From positions 1 through 6,472 of the forward strand of contig CANRIJ010000084.1 in the NCBI GenBank assembly GCA_947630635.1: a stretch of 6,472 bases of DNA, given 5' to 3'. The notes below the pieces were generated by a model. The model saw nothing but the letters and a program-made list of their open reading frames with translations, was not told the origin of the DNA and ran no database searches. Below are positions 1-6,128 of the stretch, one piece after another. This DNA comes from an uncultured Spirochaetaceae bacterium. GTDB taxonomy: Bacteria; Spirochaetota; Spirochaetia; Sphaerochaetales; Sphaerochaetaceae. Positions within the stretch are counted from its first letter, which is position 1; every line of letters starts with the position of its first letter. Both the position numbers and the translations under genes were made by a program.

Positions 1-2
1 CA

Positions 3-14
3 AGGGCTGTGTAG
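3..14 (+). other. possible 3' end of an upstream plus-strand gene
   Basis: Reading from base 3 gives Arg-Ala-Val followed by TAG at 12-14, about 19 bases before a plus-strand terminator hairpin. A terminator there implies a plus-strand transcript arriving from the left, and this stop is well placed to end its last gene. Three codons cannot identify a product. The frame starting at base 2 stays open longer, so the true stop may lie elsewhere. Confidence 0.25.
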
Positions 15-32
15 GGTTCTATTCATATGGAG

Positions 33-57
33 AGAGGGGAGCGCCCCCTCTTTTTTT
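33..57 (+). terminator. rho-independent terminator of the gene left of the window
   Basis: A 7 bp stem, AGAGGGG (33-39) with CCCCTCT (45-51), closes a 5-base loop and runs directly into T51-T57. The T-run lies only on the plus-strand 3' side, so it should end a plus-strand transcript entering from the left. It could weakly stop leftward transcription of the U32 gene as a hairpin, but no T-run follows on that strand. The T-run and the nine bases after it recur exactly at the terminator near 4676. Confidence 0.85.
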
Positions 58-144
58 ATGCGCTTTTAATAAATCTAGGCAAGGAAATTGCTTCTTGGCA
101 TTTTTTTCTTGATTGATTTTTGGATGCTGCTTTGAGTCTGAGAA

Positions 145-2160
145 CTATTTTGATTTTAGTATGTATGTTATACAGTCTTTGACGAGCGCTCTATACCTGT
201 TTTTCTGCTGGGTGAGATTAAACTCATAGTCTTTTTTGCAGTCTTTGCAATCATAGCCAAGAGAGTCATGTCGATAGCAGCTTCTTGATATGAAGAGAGG
301 TAGAGATACCTTATTTGAGACCATTGGCGTAAATGGCCAAGGTTTATCAAATGAATTTCTCTCACACCATAGATAGCCACCTATGATTCTAGGATTGTGC
401 TCCAAGAGAAACATGGCAGCCTCGCGATTTGGAAGATATAGATAGATATCCGCAAAATACTCGAACTCAGGATATTTCTCGTAGAGAAAGAGCGCATCTA
501 TGTTATTGATTCCGACTCTTATGTTCTTTTGGCCTTTGAATTTTCTGAGTACATCATCGTAGTGATTTTCTCTCTTAAAGGATATTGGAGAGAGTGAAAT
601 GTATGTGTAGCCATCAATGAAGACCCCTTCTTCGTTCCAGGGAAGCCCATTCTTTGATGATAGCAGGCTTCGCTTGGGAAGAGTGGGGGCCTCATCGGAT
701 ATCTTTCCTTCATAAGAGTACTCTTTTGTCTCTTTGTTCTCTGAAAGCCTTTTATATAGTCTATTTCTTACCTCTTTCAGTTCGTCTCGGTTATATGATG
801 GGAATTCAATTGATGATTTATTGATGATATCCAGCTTTCTAACTGAGAAGTCTGCTTCCCCGGATCTCTCAAATACTCGTCTTATCTCCATTTCCCAATT
901 CTCATTGGAGCTGGTTGGAATTGCTTTTTCAAAGAATCTATCGATTTTTATCCCATTATTTTCAATCTCGAGGAGAATGTTCTTTCTCTTTCTGTAGAGA
1001 GGAAGATTAAGTGAGCTCTTCTTTTCGCTATATGAGCCCATTGCTACTCTGTAAATGGTCTCTCCGTCTTCAATTTGGATATCTGGCATCTTTACAAGTG
1101 TGCCATCGCGTCCTGTTTTGATTGGTATAGCAGGGAATTTAATTGGCTCTAAGAGCCCATTTTTTGTTTTTCTTAGGACCATCAGAACGTCATATGGATC
1201 GACTCTCTTGGAAAGTGAGAGGAACTCTCCCCTTATCTCTGCCACGCCAAGGCACTCTCCTATATGCCCGCTATATTCAGTCGAGACTTTTCTGTCATCG
1301 GATTTGGTCTTGTAGTTTAAGAAGCCAATTGAGCTCTCCCTCTTAAACGATGAGAGCGCTCTTTTTCTCAGTTCATCCCTATCTTCATTGTTTAGGATGG
1401 CCTTATAGTACATCGCAGTGGATGCGATGTAATTATTTCCCTTCATTCTTCCTTCGATTTTAGCCGAATCGATTCCGATTCTATCGAGCTCTTTTATATA
1501 GTCCTCTATCGCCAGGTCTTTCATGGAGAATGGATACAGTGTTATCCCTTTCTCGTCATCAGTGAAGTATGTTCTGCAAATTTGAGCGCACTCGCCTTCA
1601 TTTGCAGAGCGTCCTGTTATTATATGCGATGCCATGCACAGTCCAGATACTCCATAGCACATAGCTCCTTGAATAAAGCACTTGAGTTCTATATCTGGGT
1701 TTTCCTCTCGTATTTTCTTTATCTCATCAAGTGAGAGCTCTCTAGAGAGAACAGCTCTCTTAAAGCCAAGGCGCCTGAGTGTCTTTACACCCTCTGAAGT
1801 GTGAACTGCTAGCTGGGTTGATGCGTGAAGCGGCATCTCTGGAAAGTAGCGCTTTATAAGTCTTGCTATTCCAAGGTCCTGGACTATAATTCCATCAACA
1901 TCATATCTGTATATTTCATTAAGGAGTCTAAACGCCTTATCAAGATCTCTATCGTCTACAAGCGTATTGAATGCCACGTAGATTTTCTTATGTTGTCTTG
2001 CTGTCTGCTCTTTTAGTTTTGATAGGTCCTCTATTGAGAAGTTTTCTGCTCCCTTTCGCGCAGAGAAATCCTTAAGTCCGAAATATACGCTATCTGCGCC
2101 AGATCTCAGCGCGATTAGGGCACTTTCTAGATTTCCCGCTGGTGAGGATATTTCAATCAC
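145..2160 (-). CDS. U32-family protein, RlhA/TrhP-like RNA hydroxylase (annotated in many genomes as collagenase-like peptidase)
   Basis: A 671-residue member of the family long called peptidase U32. Characterised E. coli relatives RlhA and TrhP are iron-sulfur proteins that hydroxylate 23S rRNA or tRNA pyrimidines, using prephenate-derived chemistry. What is seen: an N-terminal barrel-like half (about 1-290), the family signature around 161-196 with Cys168, Cys175, Cys191 and Cys195 at the spacing expected for the cluster, and an EGRMK motif near 236-240. The middle (about 370-490) probably matches the DUF3656 insert of long members. A second cysteine group, Cys628, Cys638, Cys641 and Cys663, lies at the C-terminus. 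Length is close to RlhA (about 650) and well above TrhP (about 450), so an RlhA-like role is favoured but not proven. The start is GTG at 2158-2160, with the family-typical N-terminus (IEISSPAGN) following at once and no Shine-Dalgarno. No clear terminator is visible after the TAA-side end in 61-144. Confidence 0.88.
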   Translation of the reverse strand: MIEISSPAGNLESALIALRSGADSVYFGLKDFSARKGAENFSIEDLSKLKEQTARQHKKIYVAFNTLVDDRDLDKAFRLLNEIYRYDVDGIIVQDLGIARLIKRYFPEMPLHASTQLAVHTSEGVKTLRRLGFKRAVLSRELSLDEIKKIREENPDIELKCFIQGAMCYGVSGLCMASHIITGRSANEGECAQICRTYFTDDEKGITLYPFSMKDLAIEDYIKELDRIGIDSAKIEGRMKGNNYIASTAMYYKAILNNEDRDELRKRALSSFKRESSIGFLNYKTKSDDRKVSTEYSGHIGECLGVAEIRGEFLSLSKRVDPYDVLMVLRKTKNGLLEPIKFPAIPIKTGRDGTLVKMPDIQIEDGETIYRVAMGSYSEKKSSLNLPLYRKRKNILLEIENNGIKIDRFFEKAIPTSSNENWEMEIRRVFERSGEADFSVRKLDIINKSSIEFPSYNRDELKEVRNRLYKRLSENKETKEYSYEGKISDEAPTLPKRSLLSSKNGLPWNEEGVFIDGYTYISLSPISFKRENHYDDVLRKFKGQKNIRVGINNIDALFLYEKYPEFEYFADIYLYLPNREAAMFLLEHNPRIIGGYLWCERNSFDKPWPFTPMVSNKVSLPLFISRSCYRHDSLGYDCKDCKKDYEFNLTQQKNRYRALVKDCITYILKSK

Positions 2161-2219
2161 CGTTTAAATATAAACCATAAAGTGTAGTGTGTATAATCGT
2201 CAGATTGTATAATTGACTT
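2161..2219. promoter_or_regulatory. divergent promoter region between the U32 gene and the cyclic-nucleotide-binding gene
   Basis: This AT-rich 59 bp gap must hold the promoters for both divergent genes. On the plus strand, perfect TATAAT hexamers lie at 2192-2197 and 2208-2213. The second is six bases from the ATG, so a start site at normal distance would fall on the start codon. On the minus strand, TATATT (2172-2167) also stands six bases from the GTG, with TATACA (2195-2190) 17 bases upstream as a possible -35. No convincing -35 is seen for the plus-strand hexamers. Neither gene has a Shine-Dalgarno. The calls are by eye; no start site is proven. Confidence 0.5.
2190..2213 (+). repeat. 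direct repeat TGTATAAT x2, 16 bp period
   Basis: TGTATAAT occurs at 2190-2197 and again at 2206-2213, one and a half helical turns apart, within the divergent promoter region. Each copy contains a perfect -10 hexamer, so this may be two tandem promoters for the downstream gene. It could instead be a pair of protein-binding half sites. AT-richness makes chance recurrence possible. Confidence 0.4.
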
Positions 2220-2741
2220 ATGGATATCGATAATATCAACGAGGTTTTTCTTAAGAAGGGTGAAGTTCTATTTCGTCAAGGAGAAGAGTGCTCAACTATG
2301 TTTATTCTCATGAGTGGAAAGGTAGGGCAGTACTGCAATTACCAAAAGAAGAATGAGTTTGCCCTCTCTCCAATTGAGTCTATCGGCTCCTCTATTGGAG
2401 AGATGGGATTGCTTCAGGGCGAGAAGAGAAATGCGACTGTCGTCGCACTAGAGGACACTTCGTTAATTGAGCTGACTCATGATAATGTGGAGCAATTTAT
2501 AAAGAACAATCCTCAGATGGGCTTTAAGATGATCAAGGACCTGTCTCTTAGATTTCATAGGCTTACAGAGGAATTTTTGGCAACAAAGGATATTCTCTTT
2601 AAGACTCTGACAGTCTCTGAGACAAAATCTCTACGTGGCAAGTTCAAAAAGTTTGTGAATATTCTAACTGGTGTTCCAGAGGGTGTCTCTCCCGAATTAT
2701 ATATTGAGTGCTATATCAAGAACCATACTCCGCTAAACTAG
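2220..2741 (+). CDS. stand-alone cyclic-nucleotide-binding domain protein (no DNA-binding domain)
   Basis: A 173-residue protein made of one Crp/PKA-type cyclic-nucleotide-binding domain (about 5-120) plus a helical tail (about 120-173). The phosphate-binding cassette is recognisable: Gly60-Glu61, then Arg70 with Ala72-Thr73, the residues that in the family hold the ribose and cyclic phosphate. The N-terminal part has the usual glycine turns (KKGEVLFRQGE at 12-22, MSGKVG at 31-36). There is no helix-turn-helix, kinase or membrane segment, so it is not a Crp-type transcription factor. It would have to act through a partner protein. The ATG at 2220 has no Shine-Dalgarno and sits six bases after a TATAAT. 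It lies 91 bp upstream of the PEP carboxykinase on the same strand, which hints at, but does not show, a link to carbon metabolism. The ligand (cAMP, cGMP or other) cannot be read from sequence. Confidence 0.85.
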   Translation: MDIDNINEVFLKKGEVLFRQGEECSTMFILMSGKVGQYCNYQKKNEFALSPIESIGSSIGEMGLLQGEKRNATVVALEDTSLIELTHDNVEQFIKNNPQMGFKMIKDLSLRFHRLTEEFLATKDILFKTLTVSETKSLRGKFKKFVNILTGVPEGVSPELYIECYIKNHTPLN

Positions 2742-2746
2742 TTTAC

Positions 2747-2787
2747 AGAGCCTTTCCGATTCCTTGATAGGATTAGCTCTTTTTATT
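2747..2787 (+). terminator. weak terminator- or attenuator-like hairpin between the cNMP-binding gene and PEP carboxykinase
   Basis: AGAGC (2747-2751) pairs with GCTCT (2776-2780). Inside, ATTCC (2759-2763) and GGATT (2770-2774) can pair with one mismatch. TTTTATT follows at once. The stem is interrupted and much weaker than the two clear terminators in the window, so it may end the upstream transcript only in part, or act as a processing or attenuation site. The gap downstream (about 2785-2820) is AT-rich with TATATA at 2802-2807, but I see no convincing separate promoter. Confidence 0.4.
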
Positions 2788-2820
2788 ATCATCAACACTT
2801 GTATATATAGATATTTTTAT

Positions 2821-2825
2821 AGGAG
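2821..2825 (+). promoter_or_regulatory. Shine-Dalgarno that sets the PEP carboxykinase start
   Basis: AGGAG lies seven bases before ATG 2833, the ideal spacing. It is the best ribosome binding site in the window. It rules in 2833 as the start over an in-frame TTG at 2764, which has no such site. Confidence 0.85.
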
Positions 2826-2832
2826 ATATAGG

Positions 2833-4662
2833 ATGAAAGTTAGCGATTTGAAGCACAAGAAGCTTGCTAGTTGGATTGATGAGATCAGCAAGCTTACAAC
2901 TCCTGATAACATCGTTATCTGCGATGGTTCAAAAAAGCAATACGATGATCTTATTGAGCTTCAGGTTGAGCAGGGTCTCTGCAAGAGACTCAATCCAGAG
3001 AAGAAGCCCGGATGCGTACTCTTTGACTCTGATCCATCAGACGTAGCCAGAGTAGAGAAGAGAACGTTTATTGCCTCAAAGACTCAGGACGAGGCTGGTC
3101 CTACCAATAACTGGATTGATCCGGTTGAGCTTAAGAAGACAATGACAGACCTCTATCGCGGCTGCATGAAAGGAAGAACAATGTATGTTATTCCTTTCTC
3201 AATGGGTCCGCTTGGATCTCCGATTTCAAAGATTGGTGTTGAGATCACAGATAGCGCATACGTTGTCAATAACATGATGATTATGACTAGAGTAGGAGAT
3301 AAGGTACTCGATCTTCTCGGAGAAGATGGATACTTTGTACCATGTCTCCACTCAGTTGGAAAACCGCTTGAGAAGGGCGAGAGCGACAATGGCAAGTGGC
3401 CATGCGCCCCAATGGATGAGAAGTATATCTCACAGTTCCCTGAGACAAGAGAGATCTGGTCTTACGGCTCTGGATACGGTGGAAATGCTCTTCTCGGAAA
3501 GAAGTGCCTTGCACTCAGAATAGCTACTGTTCTTGCTCGTGATGAGGGATGGCTTGCTGAGCATATGCTTATTCTCAAGGTCACAAATCCGGAGGGAAAG
3601 AGCAAGTACATCACAGCTGCATTCCCATCAGCTTGCGGCAAGACTAACCTTGCTATGCTTATTCCTACAATTCCTGGCTGGAAGGTCCAGACAATTGGAG
3701 ACGATATTGCCTGGATGAAGCCTGGAAAGGACGGAAGACTCTATGCAATCAATCCAGAGGCTGGTTTCTTCGGAGTTGCACCTGGAACATCTGCAAAGAG
3801 CAACTATAACGCTCTTATGGCAGCAAGTAAGAATACAATCTTCACTAATGTTGCTCTCACTGAGGACGGAGACGTCTGGTGGGAGGGCATCGGATATGAT
3901 GCACCGGGTCCACTTACCGATTGGAACGGAAATGTTTGGATTCAGGATAAGAACAACAAAGAGCAGAAGCCTGCAGCTCATCCAAATTCAAGATTCACAG
4001 CTCCTGCCAATCAGTGCCCATGCATTGCAGAGGAGTGGGAGGATCCAAATGGAGTTCCTGTCTCTGCAATCCTCTTTGGTGGAAGAAGACCTTCGACTAT
4101 TCCTCTTGTTCACATGGCTAGAACATGGGATCATGGAGTATTCCTTGGATCGATTGTCGGTTCTGAGGTTACAGCTGCAACACTTGATGTCAAGGCTGGA
4201 ACAATCAGAAGAGACCCATTTGCAATGCTTCCATTCTGCGGCTACAACATGGGCGACTATTTCCAGCATTGGATTGATGTTGGCAAGGCTGCTCCTTCAC
4301 AGGATGTTCTTCCTAAGATTTTCTACGTGAACTGGTTCAGAAAGACTCCTGATGGAAAGTGGCTATGGCCGGGCTATGGCGATAACTCAAGAGTCCTTAA
4401 GTGGGTATTTGAGTGCTGCGATGGCACCGCAAAGACAGTCGATACTCCTATCGGAATCATGCCTACAGTCGATGCAATCGACAGACCTGAGGGTGTAAGC
4501 GAGGAAGATATGAAGGAGCTTCTCTCTGTTGATAAGGAGGGATGGCTCAGAGAGGTTGAGGACATTAAGACCAACCACTATCCAAAGTTTGGAAAGCATC
4601 TTCCAAAGGAGCTCTCTGCATTCCTCGATTCACTCGAGAAGTCACTCAAGGCCTATAAATAA
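2833..4662 (+). CDS. pckG: phosphoenolpyruvate carboxykinase (GTP)
   Basis: A 609-residue cytosolic enzyme interconverting oxaloacetate plus GTP and PEP plus CO2 plus GDP. In fermentative bacteria it often runs toward oxaloacetate. It closely resembles animal PCK1 over its whole length, by recall. Visible motifs: the PEP-site region RTFIASKTQDEAGPTNNW (77-94), metal ligands expected at Lys223 and His244, the kinase-1a P-loop SACGKTN (266-272) with the reactive Cys268, kinase-2 GDDIAWM (289-295), a nucleotide-loop region FGGRRPSTIPLV (415-426), and the C-terminal NWFRK (500-504). Full family length with no broken motif, so it should be active. The start at 2833 follows AGGAG by seven bases and gives the usual N-terminus. 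Starting 23 codons earlier at a TTG would add an implausible hydrophobic stretch. It ends 13 bases before a strong terminator. Codon use is more selective than in its neighbours: Arg is mostly AGA and Ile rarely ATA, fitting high expression. Confidence 0.97.
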   Translation: MKVSDLKHKKLASWIDEISKLTTPDNIVICDGSKKQYDDLIELQVEQGLCKRLNPEKKPGCVLFDSDPSDVARVEKRTFIASKTQDEAGPTNNWIDPVELKKTMTDLYRGCMKGRTMYVIPFSMGPLGSPISKIGVEITDSAYVVNNMMIMTRVGDKVLDLLGEDGYFVPCLHSVGKPLEKGESDNGKWPCAPMDEKYISQFPETREIWSYGSGYGGNALLGKKCLALRIATVLARDEGWLAEHMLILKVTNPEGKSKYITAAFPSACGKTNLAMLIPTIPGWKVQTIGDDIAWMKPGKDGRLYAINPEAGFFGVAPGTSAKSNYNALMAASKNTIFTNVALTEDGDVWWEGIGYDAPGPLTDWNGNVWIQDKNNKEQKPAAHPNSRFTAPANQCPCIAEEWEDPNGVPVSAILFGGRRPSTIPLVHMARTWDHGVFLGSIVGSEVTAATLDVKAGTIRRDPFAMLPFCGYNMGDYFQHWIDVGKAAPSQDVLPKIFYVNWFRKTPDGKWLWPGYGDNSRVLKWVFECCDGTAKTVDTPIGIMPTVDAIDRPEGVSEEDMKELLSVDKEGWLREVEDIKTNHYPKFGKHLPKELSAFLDSLEKSLKAYK

Positions 4663-4675
4663 GAGAGTATATAAG

Positions 4676-4700
4676 TCCCCTCGAAAGAGGGGATTTTTTT
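4676..4700 (+). terminator. rho-independent terminator of pckG
   Basis: A perfect 7 bp stem, TCCCCTC (4676-4682) with GAGGGGA (4687-4693), is capped by a stable GAAA tetraloop (4683-4686) and followed by T4694-T4700. It begins 13 bases after the pckG stop, and separates that gene from the exonuclease 43 bases further on. The latter therefore probably has its own promoter in 4701-4743. Confidence 0.95.
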
Positions 4701-4703
4701 ATG

Positions 4704-4727
4704 CGCTTTGTATTGATGCCAAAAGCG
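4704..4727 (+). other. small inverted repeat upstream of the RNase D-like gene
   Basis: CGCTTT (4704-4709) and AAAGCG (4722-4727) can form a 6 bp stem with a 12-base loop, between the pckG terminator and the next start codon. No T-run follows, so it is not a second terminator. It might be an operator or leader structure, or chance. Its left arm is part of the sequence also found after the terminator at 33-57, where no partner arm is visible. Confidence 0.3.
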
Positions 4728-4743
4728 TTCATACTGAGTATAG

Positions 4744-5625
4744 ATGGACTATGAATATATAGATAAAGACGAAGAGATTATCAGGCTCGTTGAGGAATTT
4801 GAGAGCAAAGAGAGAATAGCTGTCGATTTTGAATGCGAATTCAATCTCCATGTCTATGGAGAGCACTTATCTACTATTCAGATAAATGATGGCTCCAAGT
4901 ACTATCTTGTTGATGTGCTTTCCGACGGTATAACTGAAAGAGGCCTTGAATCTTTGTCCAATAGCAACGTCAAAAAGCTTTGGTTTGATGCCAAATCCGA
5001 CCATATGCTTGTTTATAAGAATTACCATTTGAAGATCAATAATATCTTCGATATACGCGCTCTTGCCCTTGCTTTGGGCTTTAACGGAAATCTATCATCG
5101 CTTAAAGCAGAGTTTCTAAATAGAAAAGAGGATACATCCAAGAAGAAGAATCAAAGGGCAAATTGGATGAAGAGGCCAATTGCTGATGACCTCATTGAAT
5201 ATGCCCTAGAGGATGTAGACGGGCTCTTTGAGCTTGAGGACATCCTTGAAAGAGAAGTCAAGGAGAAGGGCGTTGAGGAGAATGCCAGATTTAGGCTTAA
5301 GAGCGCTCAGACTCTGAATGAGATCACCCCGAGCTATATGAATGTATCAGGATATGGATACATGAATAAAAGAGAGAGGATATACTTGAAGTATATCTTC
5401 GAAGAGCGTGATAGGATTGCAAAGCGCTTTAATCTTCCCTCAAGCAGGATAATGGATAAGAAGACCATGCTTGGACTTGTCTATCATCCGCCAAAGAGCG
5501 AGAGTGAGCTAATTGGAATACTGGAGAGTTCTGCCCCCAGATTCAAGTGGATATTAAAGGATGCAGTAAAAAGAGCGCTTAAGAATGCCAATAGGGAAAT
5601 CTCTACGCTTCCAGAGAAAGCGTGA
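4744..5625 (+). CDS. rnd: RNase D-like 3'-5' exoribonuclease (DEDDy exonuclease plus HRDC domain)
   Basis: A 293-residue protein that should trim RNA 3' ends, such as tRNA precursors, with two metal ions. The exonuclease domain (about 1-180) shows all the DEDDy marks: Exo I Asp28 and Glu30, Exo II Asp86 (in FDAKSDHML), and Exo III Tyr153 with Asp157 (YALEDV). The NWMKRP stretch (140-145) just before Exo III is typical of RNase D. Residues about 205-275 look like one HRDC domain, a nucleic-acid-binding helical module. At 293 residues it is shorter than E. coli RNase D (375), consistent with loss of the second HRDC-like domain. The ATG at 4744 has no good Shine-Dalgarno; only a GAG lies nearby. 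Its last 23 bases overlap the convergent deaminase gene. The symbol is by family; a broader RNA or DNA exonuclease role cannot be excluded. Confidence 0.87.
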   Translation: MDYEYIDKDEEIIRLVEEFESKERIAVDFECEFNLHVYGEHLSTIQINDGSKYYLVDVLSDGITERGLESLSNSNVKKLWFDAKSDHMLVYKNYHLKINNIFDIRALALALGFNGNLSSLKAEFLNRKEDTSKKKNQRANWMKRPIADDLIEYALEDVDGLFELEDILEREVKEKGVEENARFRLKSAQTLNEITPSYMNVSGYGYMNKRERIYLKYIFEERDRIAKRFNLPSSRIMDKKTMLGLVYHPPKSESELIGILESSAPRFKWILKDAVKRALKNANREISTLPEKA

Positions 5626-6100
5626 TGCTCTTTCTATTTACTTCCAGTCTTTCGTAGACCACTCCGGCAGCATCAAGCATTCGTTTTGACACCTTCGTGG
5701 CATCTGTGTCTTTGTATTTGTCAGAAAGGTATATGATTTTCTTGATTCCCGCCTGAATGATGGCCTTAGTGCACTCATTGCAGGGAAAGAGGGCAACATA
5801 TAGCTTTGAATTCTTTAGAAGAGATGGGCTAGCAGCATTTAATATAGCGTTCAGCTCTGCATGGCATACATATGGGTATTTTGTGTCCTTCCAATCGCCC
5901 TCTCTGTCCCAAGGAAGCTCATCGTCTGAGCATCCAATAGGAAAGCCGTTGTAGCCAACGCCTATGATCTTGTTGTCTTCAGAGACTATGCAGGCGCCGA
6001 CTTGGGTATTTGGGTCTTTGCTTCTCATTGCAGATAGAACTGCGACCCCCATGAAGTATTCATCCCATGATATGTGGTCCTCTCTCTTTTTAGCACTCAT
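5603..6100 (-). CDS. deoxycytidylate (dCMP) deaminase
   Basis: A 165-residue zinc enzyme converting dCMP to dUMP, the substrate of thymidylate synthase. The zinc site is complete: His80-Ala81-Glu82 (in CHAELNAI) supplies one ligand and the catalytic glutamate, and PCNEC (106-110) supplies Cys107 and Cys110. Blocks around RSKDPNTQVGACIV (26-39), GYNGFPIGCSDDELPW (49-64), TKYPYVCHAE (73-82) and SDKY (126-129) follow human DCTD and the T-even phage enzyme closely, which separates it from cytidine, guanine and tRNA adenosine deaminases. Length matches the family. The conserved GYNG/GCSDD region bears on the allosteric dCTP/dTTP control known in relatives, so similar control is plausible. The ATG at 6100 is preceded by GAATGAGAAT, a weak ribosome binding site. 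The hydrolase gene ends 28 bases upstream on the same strand, so the two may be co-transcribed. Confidence 0.95.
   Translation of the reverse strand: MSAKKREDHISWDEYFMGVAVLSAMRSKDPNTQVGACIVSEDNKIIGVGYNGFPIGCSDDELPWDREGDWKDTKYPYVCHAELNAILNAASPSLLKNSKLYVALFPCNECTKAIIQAGIKKIIYLSDKYKDTDATKVSKRMLDAAGVVYERLEVNRKSITLSLEA
5604..5624. terminator. palindrome inside the convergent gene overlap, possible weak two-way terminator
   Basis: ACGCTT (5605-5610) pairs perfectly with AAGCGT (5618-5623) around a 7-base loop, with one more wobble pair possible outside. It lies in the 23 bp shared by the ends of the RNase D-like and dCMP deaminase genes. The plus strand continues into a pyrimidine-rich stretch (5626-5639) with short T-runs, and the minus strand into AGAGATTT. 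Both tails are poor U-tracts, so termination is uncertain, but no other terminator is seen for either gene nearby. Confidence 0.4.
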
Positions 6101-6128
6101 ATTCTCATTCTAGTCTATTGGGTTCTAT

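Noticed and set aside
58..144. Possible terminator for the U32 gene in its 3' flank, including the T-run at 101-107
   Set aside because: The T-run is on the wrong strand for that gene, and only 4 bp stems (such as GCAA/TTGC near 80-93) can be drawn.
2764..2832. Hydrophobic N-terminal extension of PEP carboxykinase
   Set aside because: Depends on a TTG start without a Shine-Dalgarno; the enzyme is cytosolic, and AGGAG correctly precedes ATG 2833.
3743..4330. A 195-codon open frame on the plus strand inside pckG, and long antisense frames at 3628-3981 and 3153-3395
   Set aside because: They lie wholly within an unmistakable PEP carboxykinase, have biased composition (rich in Ser, Leu, Arg), no ribosome binding site and no recognisable domain.
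184..5580. Several AGCGCT/GAGCGCTC palindromes (for example near 185, 1353, 5302, 5422, 5573)
   Set aside because: More than expected by chance, but nearly all are within coding sequence, in different contexts and without regular spacing; codon and dinucleotide bias is the simpler explanation.
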